A stretch of 64,000 nucleotides of DNA from WLJO01 sp945889085 (GCA_945889085.1 CAMDBM010000008.1:1-64000); one strand, 5' to 3'; shown: positions 49,056 through 58,647, numbered from the stretch's first letter. Notes: a model not told the origin generated them from the letters alone. Numbers and translations are program-made.

Positions 49056-49913
49056 ATGAGCCAACTGACCGTCATCGGCGGCAACGGGGTTCGCCTCGTT
49101 GCCGACGCCTACGGGGACCGCGGCGCACCAGCCGTGCTGCTCCTGCATGGGGGCGGTCAGACACGACATTCCTGGCGCAACACGGCGAGGGACCTGGCCG
49201 ATGCCGGGTTCTTCGCCGTGAGCGCAGACCACCGCGGTCACGGCGACAGCGGATGGGATCCGCACGGTAGCTATGACTGGCCCCTGTTCCGTCTGGATGT
49301 CGAGGCCTGGTGTGATGAGCTCCACACGCCCGCCGTTGTTGGGGCCTCGCTTGGCGGAATGGCCGCGCTCACCACCGCGGGTAGCCGAATCCTCGAGGGC
49401 CTGCACCCCGGCATGCGGGCGATCGTGCTCGTGGACATCGCGCCGAAGGTCGAGATGGAGGGGTCGGACAAGATCCTCGGGTTCATGTCCGCCCGCCCGG
49501 ACGGCTTCGCGACGCTCGAGGAGGCGGCGGACGTCATTGCGGAGTACCTGCCGCACCGGCCGAGACCGAAGGACACCAGCGGACTGGCGAAGAACCTGCG
49601 CCTCCACGAGGACGGTCGCTACCGCTGGCACTGGGACCCGGCATGGATCATGGACGTGGAGTCCCGCCGCGCGGCCCGGAGCGAAGGTCGCCTCGAGGAG
49701 TGCGCGAGGGCACTGAACTTCCCGGCGCTGCTGGTGCGCGGTCGCCAGAGCGACCTGCTCTCCGAGGACGGCGCCCGCAACTTCCTCGAGCTCGTGCCGC
49801 ACGCCGAGTACGTGGATGTGGCAGGCGCAGGCCACATGGTGGCGGGGGACAAGAACGACGCCTTCACCGCTGGCGTCGCCGAATTCCTCACCCGCCGCTA
49901 CGCCCAGACCTGA
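49056..49913 (+). CDS. Alpha/beta hydrolase
   Basis: 285 residues. LLHGGGQTRHSW oxyanion block, GASLGGMAAL nucleophile elbow (Ser in GxSxG), Asp near RGRQSDLLSEDG and His in GAGHMVAGD. Follows ilvC by 2 nt, so transcribed with it, but no role in BCAA synthesis is evident. Confidence 0.9.
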   Translation: MSQLTVIGGNGVRLVADAYGDRGAPAVLLLHGGGQTRHSWRNTARDLADAGFFAVSADHRGHGDSGWDPHGSYDWPLFRLDVEAWCDELHTPAVVGASLGGMAALTTAGSRILEGLHPGMRAIVLVDIAPKVEMEGSDKILGFMSARPDGFATLEEAADVIAEYLPHRPRPKDTSGLAKNLRLHEDGRYRWHWDPAWIMDVESRRAARSEGRLEECARALNFPALLVRGRQSDLLSEDGARNFLELVPHAEYVDVAGAGHMVAGDKNDAFTAGVAEFLTRRYAQT

Positions 49914-50053
49914 TCGCCCACCCTCGGCCCGATCGCCGCGTAGCCCGCTCATGCAACGCGAAGGTTGAACCCACGACGCGGTTCCCTGCACCCTGTGCTC
50001 AAACTTCGGCGACAGTGCAGGCGATGTGCTTGTTGACAGGGGAGAATAGGGGC

Positions 50054-51778
50054 GTGGACCTGACCTCGACGCCGGAGTGGCGACGCCTGTTGGCGCTGGG
50101 CAAGCCTCCAACCCTGCGCGAGTTGTTCGCGACAGACCCCGATCGTGCCCGGCGTTACCGCTTCACGTGTGCCGACCTCACGGTTGACCTGTCCAAGAAC
50201 TGGCTCACCGACGACATCCTGCGCGCACTCGTCGACGTTGCGGACGCAAGCGCATTGTCAAAGCGCCGGACCGCGATGTTCGCTGGTGAGCACATCAACT
50301 CCACGGAGGACCGCGCGGTGCTGCACGTCGCCCTGCGTCTGCCCCGCGCGAGCTCGCTCATTGTCCATGGGCACGACGTTGTGCCCGACATCCACCGTGT
50401 GCTCGACCGGATGTCAGCCTTCGCCGACGCCGTTCGTGACGCTACGCACCTGGGCCACACCGGAAAGCCGATTGAGGCGGTGGTGAACATCGGCATCGGT
50501 GGCAGCGACCTCGGCCCGGCCATGGCGTACGACGCGCTGCACCGCTTCGCTGACGGCCCGCGATGCCGCTTCGTGTCGAACGTCGACGGGGCCGACATCG
50601 CGGGCGCGCTCGCAGATCTCAACCCAGAGACGACGCTGTTCGTGGTGTGCTCGAAAACGTTCACCACGATCGAGACACTCACCAACGCCACCACGGCTCG
50701 GGACTGGCTCGTCAGTGCAATCGGCGACGAACGCGCCGTAGCGAACCATTTCGTTGCCGTGTCCACCAATGCTGCGGCGGTAAGCGCATTCGGTATCGAC
50801 CCCCAGAACATGTTCGGGTTCTGGGACTGGGTGGGTGGTCGCTACTCGATCGATTCGGCGGTTGGTCTGTCGGTGATGCTGGCGATCGGTCCCGCCCGGT
50901 TCGGCCAGTTCCTCTCGGGCTTCCATTCGGTGGACAAGGACTTCGTCTCGGTGCCGCACGCGCAGAATGTCGCGGTCATCATGGCGCTGCTCGGCATGTG
51001 GTACTCGAACGTCCATGGCGCGCAGACCAAGGCGGTGCTGCCGTACTCGCACAACCTGCGTCGCTTTCCCGCGTACCTGCAACAGCTCGACATGGAGAGC
51101 AACGGCAAGGCAGTCGGGCTCGACGGGCGACCGGTGGCAACCACCACCGGCCCCGTGGTGTGGGGTGAGCCCGGCACGAATGGCCAGCACGCGTTCTACC
51201 AACTGCTCCATCAGGGCTCGTGGCTCATCCCGTGCGACTTCATCGGGTTCGCCCGTCTCGGCGCAGGGCCACAGCACCACCATGACCTGTTGATGAGCAA
51301 TCTGTTCGCGCAGGCTGAGGCCCTCGCGTTCGGCAGGACGCGGGCCGAGGTCGCTGCCGAAGGTGTGCCCGAGCACCAGATCGACCACCGTGTGTTTCCC
51401 GGCAACCGGCCGAGCACGATGATCCTGGCCGACGAGCTGTCGCCGAAGGTCCTCGGCGAGTTGATTGCGCTGTACGAGCACATCGTGTTCGTGCAGGGCG
51501 CCATCTGGGGCATCAACCCCTTCGACCAGTGGGGCGTCGAGCTCGGCAAGGCGCTCGCCAACCGCATCACGGCGGAACTGGTCGATGCATCGGCCGTGCC
51601 GGCCCACGACCCGTCGACCAACGCACTCATCGCTTGGTACCGGGCTCGTCGCCCGGCCGGTAGTCGCCCGGGTTCGGGAACTGTTCGAGGGTCAGGAAGC
51701 GTTGCCGCTCCGGGCGATCCGCTCGGTCAGCTCGTCGGAGACCGTGATGGCCCCGGTGGAGGAGTCGACGAAACGTGA
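50054..51778 (+). CDS. pgi: Glucose-6-phosphate isomerase with unusual C-terminal extension
   Basis: 574 residues from GTG 50054 (ATG 50021 is the longer alternative). IGIGGSDLGPAMAYDAL, SKTFTTIETLTN, FGFWDWVGGRYSIDS, and GQHAFYQLLHQG are family blocks. The normal end is near ALIAWYRARR; a further 40 Gly/Pro-rich residues run on antisense to the next gene, overlapping it by 87 nt. Converts glucose-6-P and fructose-6-P. Confidence 0.93.
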   Translation: MDLTSTPEWRRLLALGKPPTLRELFATDPDRARRYRFTCADLTVDLSKNWLTDDILRALVDVADASALSKRRTAMFAGEHINSTEDRAVLHVALRLPRASSLIVHGHDVVPDIHRVLDRMSAFADAVRDATHLGHTGKPIEAVVNIGIGGSDLGPAMAYDALHRFADGPRCRFVSNVDGADIAGALADLNPETTLFVVCSKTFTTIETLTNATTARDWLVSAIGDERAVANHFVAVSTNAAAVSAFGIDPQNMFGFWDWVGGRYSIDSAVGLSVMLAIGPARFGQFLSGFHSVDKDFVSVPHAQNVAVIMALLGMWYSNVHGAQTKAVLPYSHNLRRFPAYLQQLDMESNGKAVGLDGRPVATTTGPVVWGEPGTNGQHAFYQLLHQGSWLIPCDFIGFARLGAGPQHHHDLLMSNLFAQAEALAFGRTRAEVAAEGVPEHQIDHRVFPGNRPSTMILADELSPKVLGELIALYEHIVFVQGAIWGINPFDQWGVELGKALANRITAELVDASAVPAHDPSTNALIAWYRARRPAGSRPGSGTVRGSGSVAAPGDPLGQLVGDRDGPGGGVDET

Positions 51779-52894
51779 CAAGGTGGTCCAGCGTGCGGGC
51801 GTGACTGTGTGTTGTTGCCACAGGGGGGCAGTTTCGTCCGCAACGGTTGTGCCGAGCAGCACGATGTTGTCGATCGATTGGCTCGCGAGCAACTTCTCGG
51901 CTCGTTCGCCGACGGATGCATCCCCACGGCAGGAAACGGCATGCCAGACGGCATTGGTGCGGCCGGGCTCGCGGAGCAACCACCGCTCCTGCTCCCGTCC
52001 GAGCACCGTGCGGCCGGACTGGTCGACACGCGGTTGCAGCACGGTGAGGTTGAGCAGGCTCCCCACGGAACAGTGCCGGTACGTGGGGAACGGCTCACCG
52101 GGCGCCGGTGGCGGCAGGCGGACCGGCAGGTGCTCCCACCACGCCCGCGCAGCAGCATCGGAAACTGTCGCCGGCAGCCCGCTTGCGACCAACCAGGCGC
52201 ACGACGCGTGCGCGGCCTGTAGCTCGGCGCTCGTTCTTGCAGAGGTGTACAGCGCCCGGATGCGCTCGAGGTCATTGTCGTCGGTGTCGATGTCGACATA
52301 GTCCCCGTGGAACACGAGCAGATCGATCGGGCTCTGTGCGATGTCGCGGTACAGCACCGCGGCCTGTGCCCGGTTGATCGGGCACGAGGTGCCGGCGAGT
52401 GTGTAGGTCTCGGCGAGGGTGTGCAGTGGGAGCGTCGCCATACGACCGACAGGGCTGGTGTGCGGTCCGCACCGGAATCGGTACCAGAAAGACACCGCCG
52501 GCTCGAGCTCGGCAACATCGACGTGAACGCTGTGTGCTGCACCGGCCTCGGCAACGGTGGCGCCGCTGAAGGTCACCTCGGAGAACTCCTCGTCGAGGGC
52601 CACCTCCCACGTGAGGAGGTACGAGCGCCCGTCGAGGCCTCCCCTCGGGGCCCCGGGTACGGGTGCCAGACGTGTCCAGATCACGACGCGGTGTGGGTCC
52701 GGGTCCCCGGCGGCGACGCCGAGCGTGAAGGGGTTCGCGGTTCCCGTGTACTCGACCGCTCCGGACAGCGGTGGCCGGGGAATCGGGTCGTACTCGGTGG
52801 TGGCTGTTGGCTGATCCTGCCGGTCGGACCCGCCGCAAGCCCCGAGGAAGACGGAGGCGCCGAGGGCGAGGAGGGATCGTCGGGAGAAGTGCAT
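51692..52894 (-). CDS. PhoD-like Tat lipoprotein lacking metal-site motifs (probable pseudoenzyme)
   Basis: 400 residues. SRRSLLALGASVFLGAC is a twin-arginine lipoprotein signal (lipobox LGAC). The PhoD_N-like part is GVAAGDPDPHRVVIWTRLAP; the second half has FHGDYVD (about 196-201), LQAAHASCAWLV and ERWLL. But the W-DDHE-NN stretch expected after AWLV is absent (LVASGLPATVSDAAARAWWEHLP follows), and the VVLTGDVH block reads IVLLGTTV (about 344-351). Those residues bind metals in PhoD enzymes, so it is probably inactive. Confidence 0.78.
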   Translation of the reverse strand: MHFSRRSLLALGASVFLGACGGSDRQDQPTATTEYDPIPRPPLSGAVEYTGTANPFTLGVAAGDPDPHRVVIWTRLAPVPGAPRGGLDGRSYLLTWEVALDEEFSEVTFSGATVAEAGAAHSVHVDVAELEPAVSFWYRFRCGPHTSPVGRMATLPLHTLAETYTLAGTSCPINRAQAAVLYRDIAQSPIDLLVFHGDYVDIDTDDNDLERIRALYTSARTSAELQAAHASCAWLVASGLPATVSDAAARAWWEHLPVRLPPPAPGEPFPTYRHCSVGSLLNLTVLQPRVDQSGRTVLGREQERWLLREPGRTNAVWHAVSCRGDASVGERAEKLLASQSIDNIVLLGTTVADETAPLWQQHTVTPARWTTLSRFVDSSTGAITVSDELTERIARSGNAS

Positions 52895-53011
52895 GGGTCG
52901 TCGGGGGGGGGGCTGCTGATGTCGCTGCTAGCTCATACTCTGTCAGGTGCCCGGCCGTTGGATGCCTCGGCGTGCCCTTCTGCCCCGCTGACGAGTAGCG
53001 TTTCGGAAATC

Positions 53012-53875
53012 ATGAGCACGATTGAGCGCGTTGGGGTTGTTGGCTGCGGTCTGATGGGCTCGGGTATCGCCGAAGTGTGTGCCCGCGCCGGTCTGGACGT
53101 GATCGTCCGGGAGGTGGATGCTGCGGCCGCCGAGTCGGGCCGCAAGCGCATCCTGACTTCGCTGGACCGTGCCCTCCGGGCGAACAAGTTGACCGAGGAG
53201 GACCGGGACGGTGCGGTGTCCCGCATCGGCTTCACCACCGACTTCCACGACCTCTCGGACCGTCAGCTCCTGGTCGAGGCCGTCATGGAGGACGAGGGCC
53301 TGAAGACCGAGGTATTCAATGCCCTCGACAAGGTGGTCGTCGACGAGGAAGCGATCCTCGCCTCGAACACGAGCTCCATCCCGATCATGAAGCTCGGAAT
53401 GTCCACCAGTCGCCCCGGCCAGGTGGTCGGTATCCACTTCTTCAACCCGGTCCCCATCCTGCGCCTCGTCGAGGTGGTTCCCTCGTTGCTGACAGCGCCG
53501 AGCACGGTGGCAAGGGCTTCGGAGTTCGCCGACCAGATCCTGCACAAGCGGGTCATTCGTTGCCAGGACCGCGCCGGCTTTGTGGTGAACGCGTTGCTCG
53601 TGCCCTACATCCTCTCGGCGATCCGGATGATGGAAAGTGGGTTCGCCACCGCCGACGACATCGACACCGGCATGGTCGAGGGCTGCAACCACCCGATGGG
53701 CCCCTTGCGCCTCGCCGATCTCATCGGCCTCGACACGTGTCTGGCGATCGCCGGCAGCCTGTACGCGGAGTTCCGCGAGCAGCTGTATGCGCCGCCGCCG
53801 CTGCTCTCGCGCATGGTCGAGGCGGGTCTGCTCGGGCGCAAGGCCGGCCGAGGGTTCTACCAGTACGGAGGATGA
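53012..53875 (+). CDS. 3-hydroxyacyl-CoA dehydrogenase (3-hydroxybutyryl-CoA type)
   Basis: 287 residues. NAD site VGVVGCGLMGSGIAEVCARAG, catalytic HFFNPVPILRLVEVV (His) and ASNTSSIPI, C-terminal GNHPMGPLRLADLIGLD-like block (CNHPMGPLRLADLIGLD). Oxidises 3-hydroxyacyl-CoA or reduces acetoacetyl-CoA. Followed 6 nt later by the B12-binding protein gene, so the two likely work in one acyl-CoA pathway. Confidence 0.94.
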   Translation: MSTIERVGVVGCGLMGSGIAEVCARAGLDVIVREVDAAAAESGRKRILTSLDRALRANKLTEEDRDGAVSRIGFTTDFHDLSDRQLLVEAVMEDEGLKTEVFNALDKVVVDEEAILASNTSSIPIMKLGMSTSRPGQVVGIHFFNPVPILRLVEVVPSLLTAPSTVARASEFADQILHKRVIRCQDRAGFVVNALLVPYILSAIRMMESGFATADDIDTGMVEGCNHPMGPLRLADLIGLDTCLAIAGSLYAEFREQLYAPPPLLSRMVEAGLLGRKAGRGFYQYGG

Positions 53876-53881
53876 CAAGAA

Positions 53882-54286
53882 ATGGACGCTGATCGCGTAC
53901 TCGTCGCCAAGGTCGGCCTCGACGGGCACGACCGTGGGGTAAAGATCGTCGCGCGGACCCTGCGCGATGCCGGGTTCGAGGTGATCTACACCGGGCTCTT
54001 TCAGACACCGGAGAAGGTCGCCGCCGCTGCCGTAGACGAGGACGTTGACGCAATCGGCCTGTCGATGCTCTCGGGGGCACACATGACCCTCGCGCCGCTC
54101 GTCGTCGAGCGCGTGCGCGCACGTGGACTCGAGATCCCGGTGATCGTGGGCGGGATCATCCCGGACCAGGACGTGGTCAAGCTGAAGGAGCTCGGTGTTG
54201 CCGCCGTGCTCGGGCCCGGAGCGACGGCCGCCGATGTGGTGGCCACGGTTCGCAACGCCATTGAGGCAAGCCGCGCCTCGGCCTGA
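53882..54286 (+). CDS. Stand-alone B12-binding domain (methylmalonyl-CoA mutase C-terminal type)
   Basis: 134 residues. VGLDGHDRGVK holds the DxHxxG cobalamin motif with the base-off His; SMLSGAHM and GGIIPDQD are the later blocks. It is the C-terminal mutase domain alone, as in split mutases, so a catalytic partner should be elsewhere. Stop overlaps pafB start by one base. Confidence 0.9.
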   Translation: MDADRVLVAKVGLDGHDRGVKIVARTLRDAGFEVIYTGLFQTPEKVAAAAVDEDVDAIGLSMLSGAHMTLAPLVVERVRARGLEIPVIVGGIIPDQDVVKLKELGVAAVLGPGATAADVVATVRNAIEASRASA

Positions 54287-55221
54287 TGACCGACCAGCTC
54301 GAGCGACTCACCAGCCTGGTTGCGCTCCTGCTCGAGACACGCGTCCCGCTGACGCTGCGCCACATTCACCAGAAGCTCGAGGGTCAATACCCGGAGGCCG
54401 AACAGGCGCGTCGAGCGTCGTTCGAACGGGACAAGGCCGTCATTCGCTCGGTCGGCATCCTGATTGAGCAGAAGGTGCACGGCGGCGACGAGGCCGGACA
54501 GACCGGCTACTGGATCGACCGAGCGAAGTATGAACTGCAGGACCTCGGTCTGGATGATGACGAACGTCGGGCGCTGCAGGTGGCGCTCGCGGCGGTCCAT
54601 CTCGGTCCGGGTTGGGCGGATGACGCGATGGTGAAACTGGGTGGGAGCCTCGAGGCGTCCTCCAACCTGTGGGCCGCAACCCTGGACTCGTCGGAGAACC
54701 TGCCGGCGCTCTACGAGGCGAGCACCGAGCAGCGGGTGGCCTACTTCACCTATCGGTCTCGGCCGCGCCGGATCGAGCCGTGGGGTCTCCTGTCCCGCAA
54801 CGGCTTCTGGTACGTGATCGGTCGGGACGTCGATGCAAACGAGCGCCGCACCTATCGGGTGGACCGCATCGAGAACGAGGTCGACAGTGGCGAGCCCGGC
54901 GGGTACACGATCCCCGTGGAGTACGACCCCGTGGCGGCGTTCGCGGAGAGTCTCCAGTCGATCGGGGACGACGACGGCCCGTCGCACGCGACCGTCCTGA
55001 TCGATGCCGACCGTGCACCCGCAGCCCTCGTGGAACTGGATCCTGGTTCGCTCGAGGAGACCCGTCCGGACGGGTCGATCGTGGTGCGTGTTCCCTGCAG
55101 GAACCGGCTCATCTTCCGGTCGTGGGTGCTGGGCTTCGTCGATCATGCCGAGGTGCTCGCGCCGGAGTCGGTGCGCACCGAGGTCGTCGAGTGGCTGCAG
55201 ACGATGGTGACCCGTGGCTGA
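54286..55221 (+). CDS. pafB: PafB-like WYL-domain transcription regulator
   Basis: 311 residues. N-terminal HTH (LERLTSLVALLLETRVPLTLRHIHQKL) and a WYL region (PWGLLSRNGFWYVIGRDVDANERRTYRVDRI). With PafC it forms a heterodimer that controls DNA-damage genes in mycobacteria (family knowledge). 8-nt overlap with pafC. Confidence 0.85.
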   Translation: MTDQLERLTSLVALLLETRVPLTLRHIHQKLEGQYPEAEQARRASFERDKAVIRSVGILIEQKVHGGDEAGQTGYWIDRAKYELQDLGLDDDERRALQVALAAVHLGPGWADDAMVKLGGSLEASSNLWAATLDSSENLPALYEASTEQRVAYFTYRSRPRRIEPWGLLSRNGFWYVIGRDVDANERRTYRVDRIENEVDSGEPGGYTIPVEYDPVAAFAESLQSIGDDDGPSHATVLIDADRAPAALVELDPGSLEETRPDGSIVVRVPCRNRLIFRSWVLGFVDHAEVLAPESVRTEVVEWLQTMVTRG

Positions 55222-56161
55222 AGCCCCGAAGAGGCGAGGCCCGAGGCCCGCGGCAGAGCGCCTCCGTCGCCTGCTCGTGATGCTCCCCTGGCTCATGGAG
55301 CGCGGCGAGGTGTCCGTTGCCGAAATGGCGGCGCACTTCGGCGTGACCGAGGCCGACCTCGTGAGCGACCTGACCCTGGCTTCGATGTGCGGCGTCGGTC
55401 CGTACGCAGACGAACAGATCGAGCTGTACATCGACGAGGGGATGATCGTTCCGGGTCCACCCCGGTTCTTCCAGCGTCCCCTGAGGCTCCTGCGTCACGA
55501 GGCATTCGCGCTGCTTGCTGCTGCCGAGGCGGCCTCGACGCTGCTGGGGGCGGGCAACAGGGGGGCATTGGGTCGCGCGCTGCAGAAGGTGAGCGAGAAG
55601 CTCGGAGGCGCGGTGGAGGTGGTTGCCACGCCGCCACCGTTCACCGATGCCGTGCAGGACGCGGTGCGGCGCTGCGAGAGGCTCGATATCCGTTACTGGA
55701 CGGCGTCACGTGACGAGCTCACCTCAAGACGGATCATCCCGCGCCTGGTGTTCACCGAGCACGGTGACTTCTATGTGGTCGCCGACGACGAGCGCTCTGG
55801 GGAGGAGCGTGTTTTCCGTATCGACCGGATCTGGGCGCTCACCGCAACGGGCGAGTACGAGGACCCGCGCGAGGCGGCACCGCGCCAGGGCGACTGGTTT
55901 GCGGACGCGAACGATGTGCAGACAGCGGTGATCCGGCTCGCCCCGGACGCCCGCTGGGTGGCCGAGCGGTACCCCGTGCGCAACGTGACCGAGCGGGACG
56001 ACGGTGGCTGCGACGTGCAGGTGATTGTGATGAGCGAGCAGTGGCTGGCGCGCCTGCTGCTCCGCCTGGGAACCAGTGGACAGGTGATGTCGCCCGGTCA
56101 GTGGGAACGTCTCGGGGCGCAGACGGCCGAGCGGTTGCTCGAGCGCTACGGGCGACGCTGA
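55214..56161 (+). CDS. pafC: PafC-like WYL-domain transcription regulator
   Basis: 315 residues. HTH (RGEVSVAEMAAHFGVTEADLVSDLTLASMCG), WYL region (IPRLVFTEHGDFYVVADDERSGEERVFRIDRIWAL). GTG start inside pafB. Ends 16 nt inside the convergent exonuclease gene. Confidence 0.85.
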   Translation: MAEAPKRRGPRPAAERLRRLLVMLPWLMERGEVSVAEMAAHFGVTEADLVSDLTLASMCGVGPYADEQIELYIDEGMIVPGPPRFFQRPLRLLRHEAFALLAAAEAASTLLGAGNRGALGRALQKVSEKLGGAVEVVATPPPFTDAVQDAVRRCERLDIRYWTASRDELTSRRIIPRLVFTEHGDFYVVADDERSGEERVFRIDRIWALTATGEYEDPREAAPRQGDWFADANDVQTAVIRLAPDARWVAERYPVRNVTERDDGGCDVQVIVMSEQWLARLLLRLGTSGQVMSPGQWERLGAQTAERLLERYGRR

Positions 56162-56754
56162 GCAGGTTTGCGCCGACCGGTGGGTGCCGCGGCCACATAG
56201 AGGTCTGCCGGGGAAGCAACACGCGACTCCTCGATGAGGTGGGCAAGGACACCGGCGGTGGCTCGCGCATCCTCGAGGGCGTCGTGGGCACGCTCGAGGA
56301 CGACGCCGTAGCGCTCGCAGAGATCGGTGAGGCGGTGGGAGCGGGACGCGGGGCGGTCGAGCGATCGCGACAGGGTGAGCGTGCACACCACCGGTCCGGT
56401 GGGGAGGTGCACGCCGAGCCGGGCGGCATGGTGCTGGAGGAACGGGAGGTCGAACTCCACGTTGTGGGCGGTGAACACGCGACCCTCGAGGTACGGGGCG
56501 AGCGCCTGCAGCGCGGTGGCCGCGTCGGGAGCCCGTCGCAGGGCGAGGCGCGAGATGCCGTGCACATGTCGCGGGCCGAGCGAGGAGAACGGCCAGCGCG
56601 GGGGCTTCACGTAGGTGACCCACGTGCCCTCGACCGTGCCCGAGGAGTCGCAGAGGACGACGGCGATCTGGAGAATGTGGCTCTCGGTGGGCTCGAGCCC
56701 GGTGGTCTCGATGTCCACCACGGCGAACCGGAGGTCGTCAATGCCGTTCGTCAC
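56146..56754 (-). CDS. DnaQ-like 3'-5' exonuclease (DEDDh)
   Basis: 202 residues. DIETTGLEP, HNVEFDLPFL and HDALEDARAT are the three exonuclease motifs; His in the last marks DEDDh. Proofreading- or repair-type exonuclease; not the main DnaE-associated subunit by necessity. C-terminus Arg/Pro/Lys-rich. Confidence 0.92.
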   Translation of the reverse strand: MTNGIDDLRFAVVDIETTGLEPTESHILQIAVVLCDSSGTVEGTWVTYVKPPRWPFSSLGPRHVHGISRLALRRAPDAATALQALAPYLEGRVFTAHNVEFDLPFLQHHAARLGVHLPTGPVVCTLTLSRSLDRPASRSHRLTDLCERYGVVLERAHDALEDARATAGVLAHLIEESRVASPADLYVAAAPTGRRKPAQRRP

Positions 56755-56803
56755 GGGTGCGTCCTCATGACGATCACGCTAGGGCAGGGGTGTGGCAGGT
56801 CAG

Positions 56804-57172
56804 TCAGCCGGAGACCGCTTGGGTGAACTGGGCCTGGTCGAAGTAGTCCCGCCACAGCGCGATCTTCCCGTCACGGAGCACGAAGAGCCCCGCAACCCGC
56901 AGTTCCGCCCAGCGGCCTGCCATTTCGAACCGGTCCGTGCGCTCGTTCATCACGACGTCGCCCGACTCGGCCTGGTGATGGACGACCCACTCCACGCCGC
57001 CGCAGTTGCCGAGGAACGGTTCGAGCACAGTGCGCAGGCCCTCGGGCCCGTACACCTTCGCGAACGGGACATTGTCGTACTCGCAGTCGTCGGTGATCAG
57101 GCTGCACGCAGTCCCGAAGTCCTTGCGTTCGAGTGCGCGGATGAAGGCGGTGACAGTGTCCCCAGAAGTCAT
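56804..57172 (-). CDS. NTF2/SnoaL-fold protein (limonene-epoxide-hydrolase-like)
   Basis: 122 residues. ERKDFGTACSLITDDCEYDNVPF, VYGPEGLRTVLEPFLG, and the C-terminal FVLRDGKIALWRDYFD fit the cone-shaped LEH/SnoaL-like fold. No catalytic claim can be made with certainty. Confidence 0.85.
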   Translation of the reverse strand: MTSGDTVTAFIRALERKDFGTACSLITDDCEYDNVPFAKVYGPEGLRTVLEPFLGNCGGVEWVVHHQAESGDVVMNERTDRFEMAGRWAELRVAGLFVLRDGKIALWRDYFDQAQFTQAVSG

Positions 57173-57189
57173 GGGGACATCATCTCATG

Positions 57190-58536
57190 TCAGGTGAGAC
57201 CGCCGAGGAGGTCGGTGACGAGGGCAGCCACAGCGCTGCGCTCGGACCGTGTGAGCGTCACGTGGGCAAAGAGCGGGTGGCCCTTGAGCGCCTCGATGAC
57301 CGCAACGACGCCGTCGTGGCGCCCAACCCTGAGGTTGTCCCGCTGGGCGACGTCGTGGGTGAGGACCACCCTGCTGCCGCGACCGAGGCGCGAGAGCGCA
57401 GTGAGCAGGACGCCGCGCTCGAGATTCTGGGCCTCGTCGACGATGACGAAGCTGTCCGTGAGGCTGCGCCCGCGGATGTGGGTGAGCGGGAGCACCTCGA
57501 GCAGTTCCCGGTCCTGGATTTCGTCAATGACGTTTGGGCCGACGATGGATTCGAGGGCATCGAAGACCGCTGCGGCCCACGGGGCCATCTTGTCGGATTC
57601 CGAACCGGGTAGATAACCGAGATCCTGCCCGCCGACAGCGAAGAGCGGACGGAACACGGTGACACGCTGGTGTGTGCGCTGCTCGAGTACGGCGTCGAGG
57701 CCGGCCGCGACAGCGAGCACACTCTTGCCCGTCCCGGCGTTGCCGCCGAGGCTCACGATCCCGATCTCGTTGTCGGCGAGCAGGTCGAGAGCGACCTTCT
57801 GCTCGGCGGAGCGACCGCGCAGGCCGAACAGTTCGCGGTCGGCGCGCACGAGGTGCACGCGCTTGTCTGCAGAAACGCGCCCGATGGCCGATTGACTGCC
57901 GGCCTGGAGCACCAGACCGGTGTGGCAGGGAAGGTTCCGGGCCTCCAACAGGTCGATGACCCTCGCATCGAAGAGTTCGTCGATAGTGCGGCTGTCGACG
58001 TCCAGTTCCGCCATGCCGGTCCAGCCGGAGTCCACGGCGAGCTCGTTGCGGTACTCCTCGGCAGCGAGCCCGAGCACGCTCGCCTTGAGGCGCAGCGGGA
58101 GGTCCTTGGAGATGACGACCACGCTGGATCCCTCGGCAGCGAGGTTGACCGCCACGGCGAGAATGCGGTGGTCGTTGCTGTCGCCGCCGAACGCATCGGG
58201 GAGCAGCGAGCGGTCCAGATGGTTGACCTCAACCCGCAGCGTGCCGCCGACCTCGTTCGCCGGGATCGCGGTGGTGAGCGAGCCGTGCTCGATCCGCAAG
58301 TCCTCGATGAGGCGGAGGCTCTGCCGGGCCGCCCATCCCAGTTCGGGGTGGTGTCGCTTGGCCTCGAGTTCGGTGAGGACGACGAGGGGGATGACCACCT
58401 GGTGTTCCTCGAAGCGCTGGACGGACCGAGGGTCCGAGAGCAGCACGGAGGTGTCGAGCACGTACACCCGTCGCTGCCCCGTGCCACCTCCATCTGCGGG
58501 CGCAGGTACGGCGTGCCGGGAGCGAGGTGTCGTCAC
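57190..58536 (-). CDS. PIN-PhoH protein (PhoH2-type ATPase/nuclease)
   Basis: 448 residues. N-terminal PIN-like domain (YVLDTSVLLSDPRSVQRF, LTELE, GDSNDHRILAVA) and C-terminal PhoH ATPase with P-loop GGNAGTGKSVLA and Walker B FVIVDEAQNL. GTG 58536 is preferred over any longer start. PIN-PhoH proteins act as helicase-RNases in actinobacteria (family knowledge). Confidence 0.9.
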   Translation of the reverse strand: MTTPRSRHAVPAPADGGGTGQRRVYVLDTSVLLSDPRSVQRFEEHQVVIPLVVLTELEAKRHHPELGWAARQSLRLIEDLRIEHGSLTTAIPANEVGGTLRVEVNHLDRSLLPDAFGGDSNDHRILAVAVNLAAEGSSVVVISKDLPLRLKASVLGLAAEEYRNELAVDSGWTGMAELDVDSRTIDELFDARVIDLLEARNLPCHTGLVLQAGSQSAIGRVSADKRVHLVRADRELFGLRGRSAEQKVALDLLADNEIGIVSLGGNAGTGKSVLAVAAGLDAVLEQRTHQRVTVFRPLFAVGGQDLGYLPGSESDKMAPWAAAVFDALESIVGPNVIDEIQDRELLEVLPLTHIRGRSLTDSFVIVDEAQNLERGVLLTALSRLGRGSRVVLTHDVAQRDNLRVGRHDGVVAVIEALKGHPLFAHVTLTRSERSAVAALVTDLLGGLT

Positions 58537-58647
58537 TCGGTAATCCTTGGGGTCTCGAGGGCTGGGCAATCGTGGGCTAACTCTCCCTTTCGTAGCGCGT
58601 CGCCCCGTCCGCGCGGTGGATGGCGGTCCATCGGCAAGAATGCGGTG

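Noticed and set aside
49643..50053. Longer N-terminus for pgi
   Set aside because: It overlaps the end of the alpha/beta hydrolase and has no PGI similarity.
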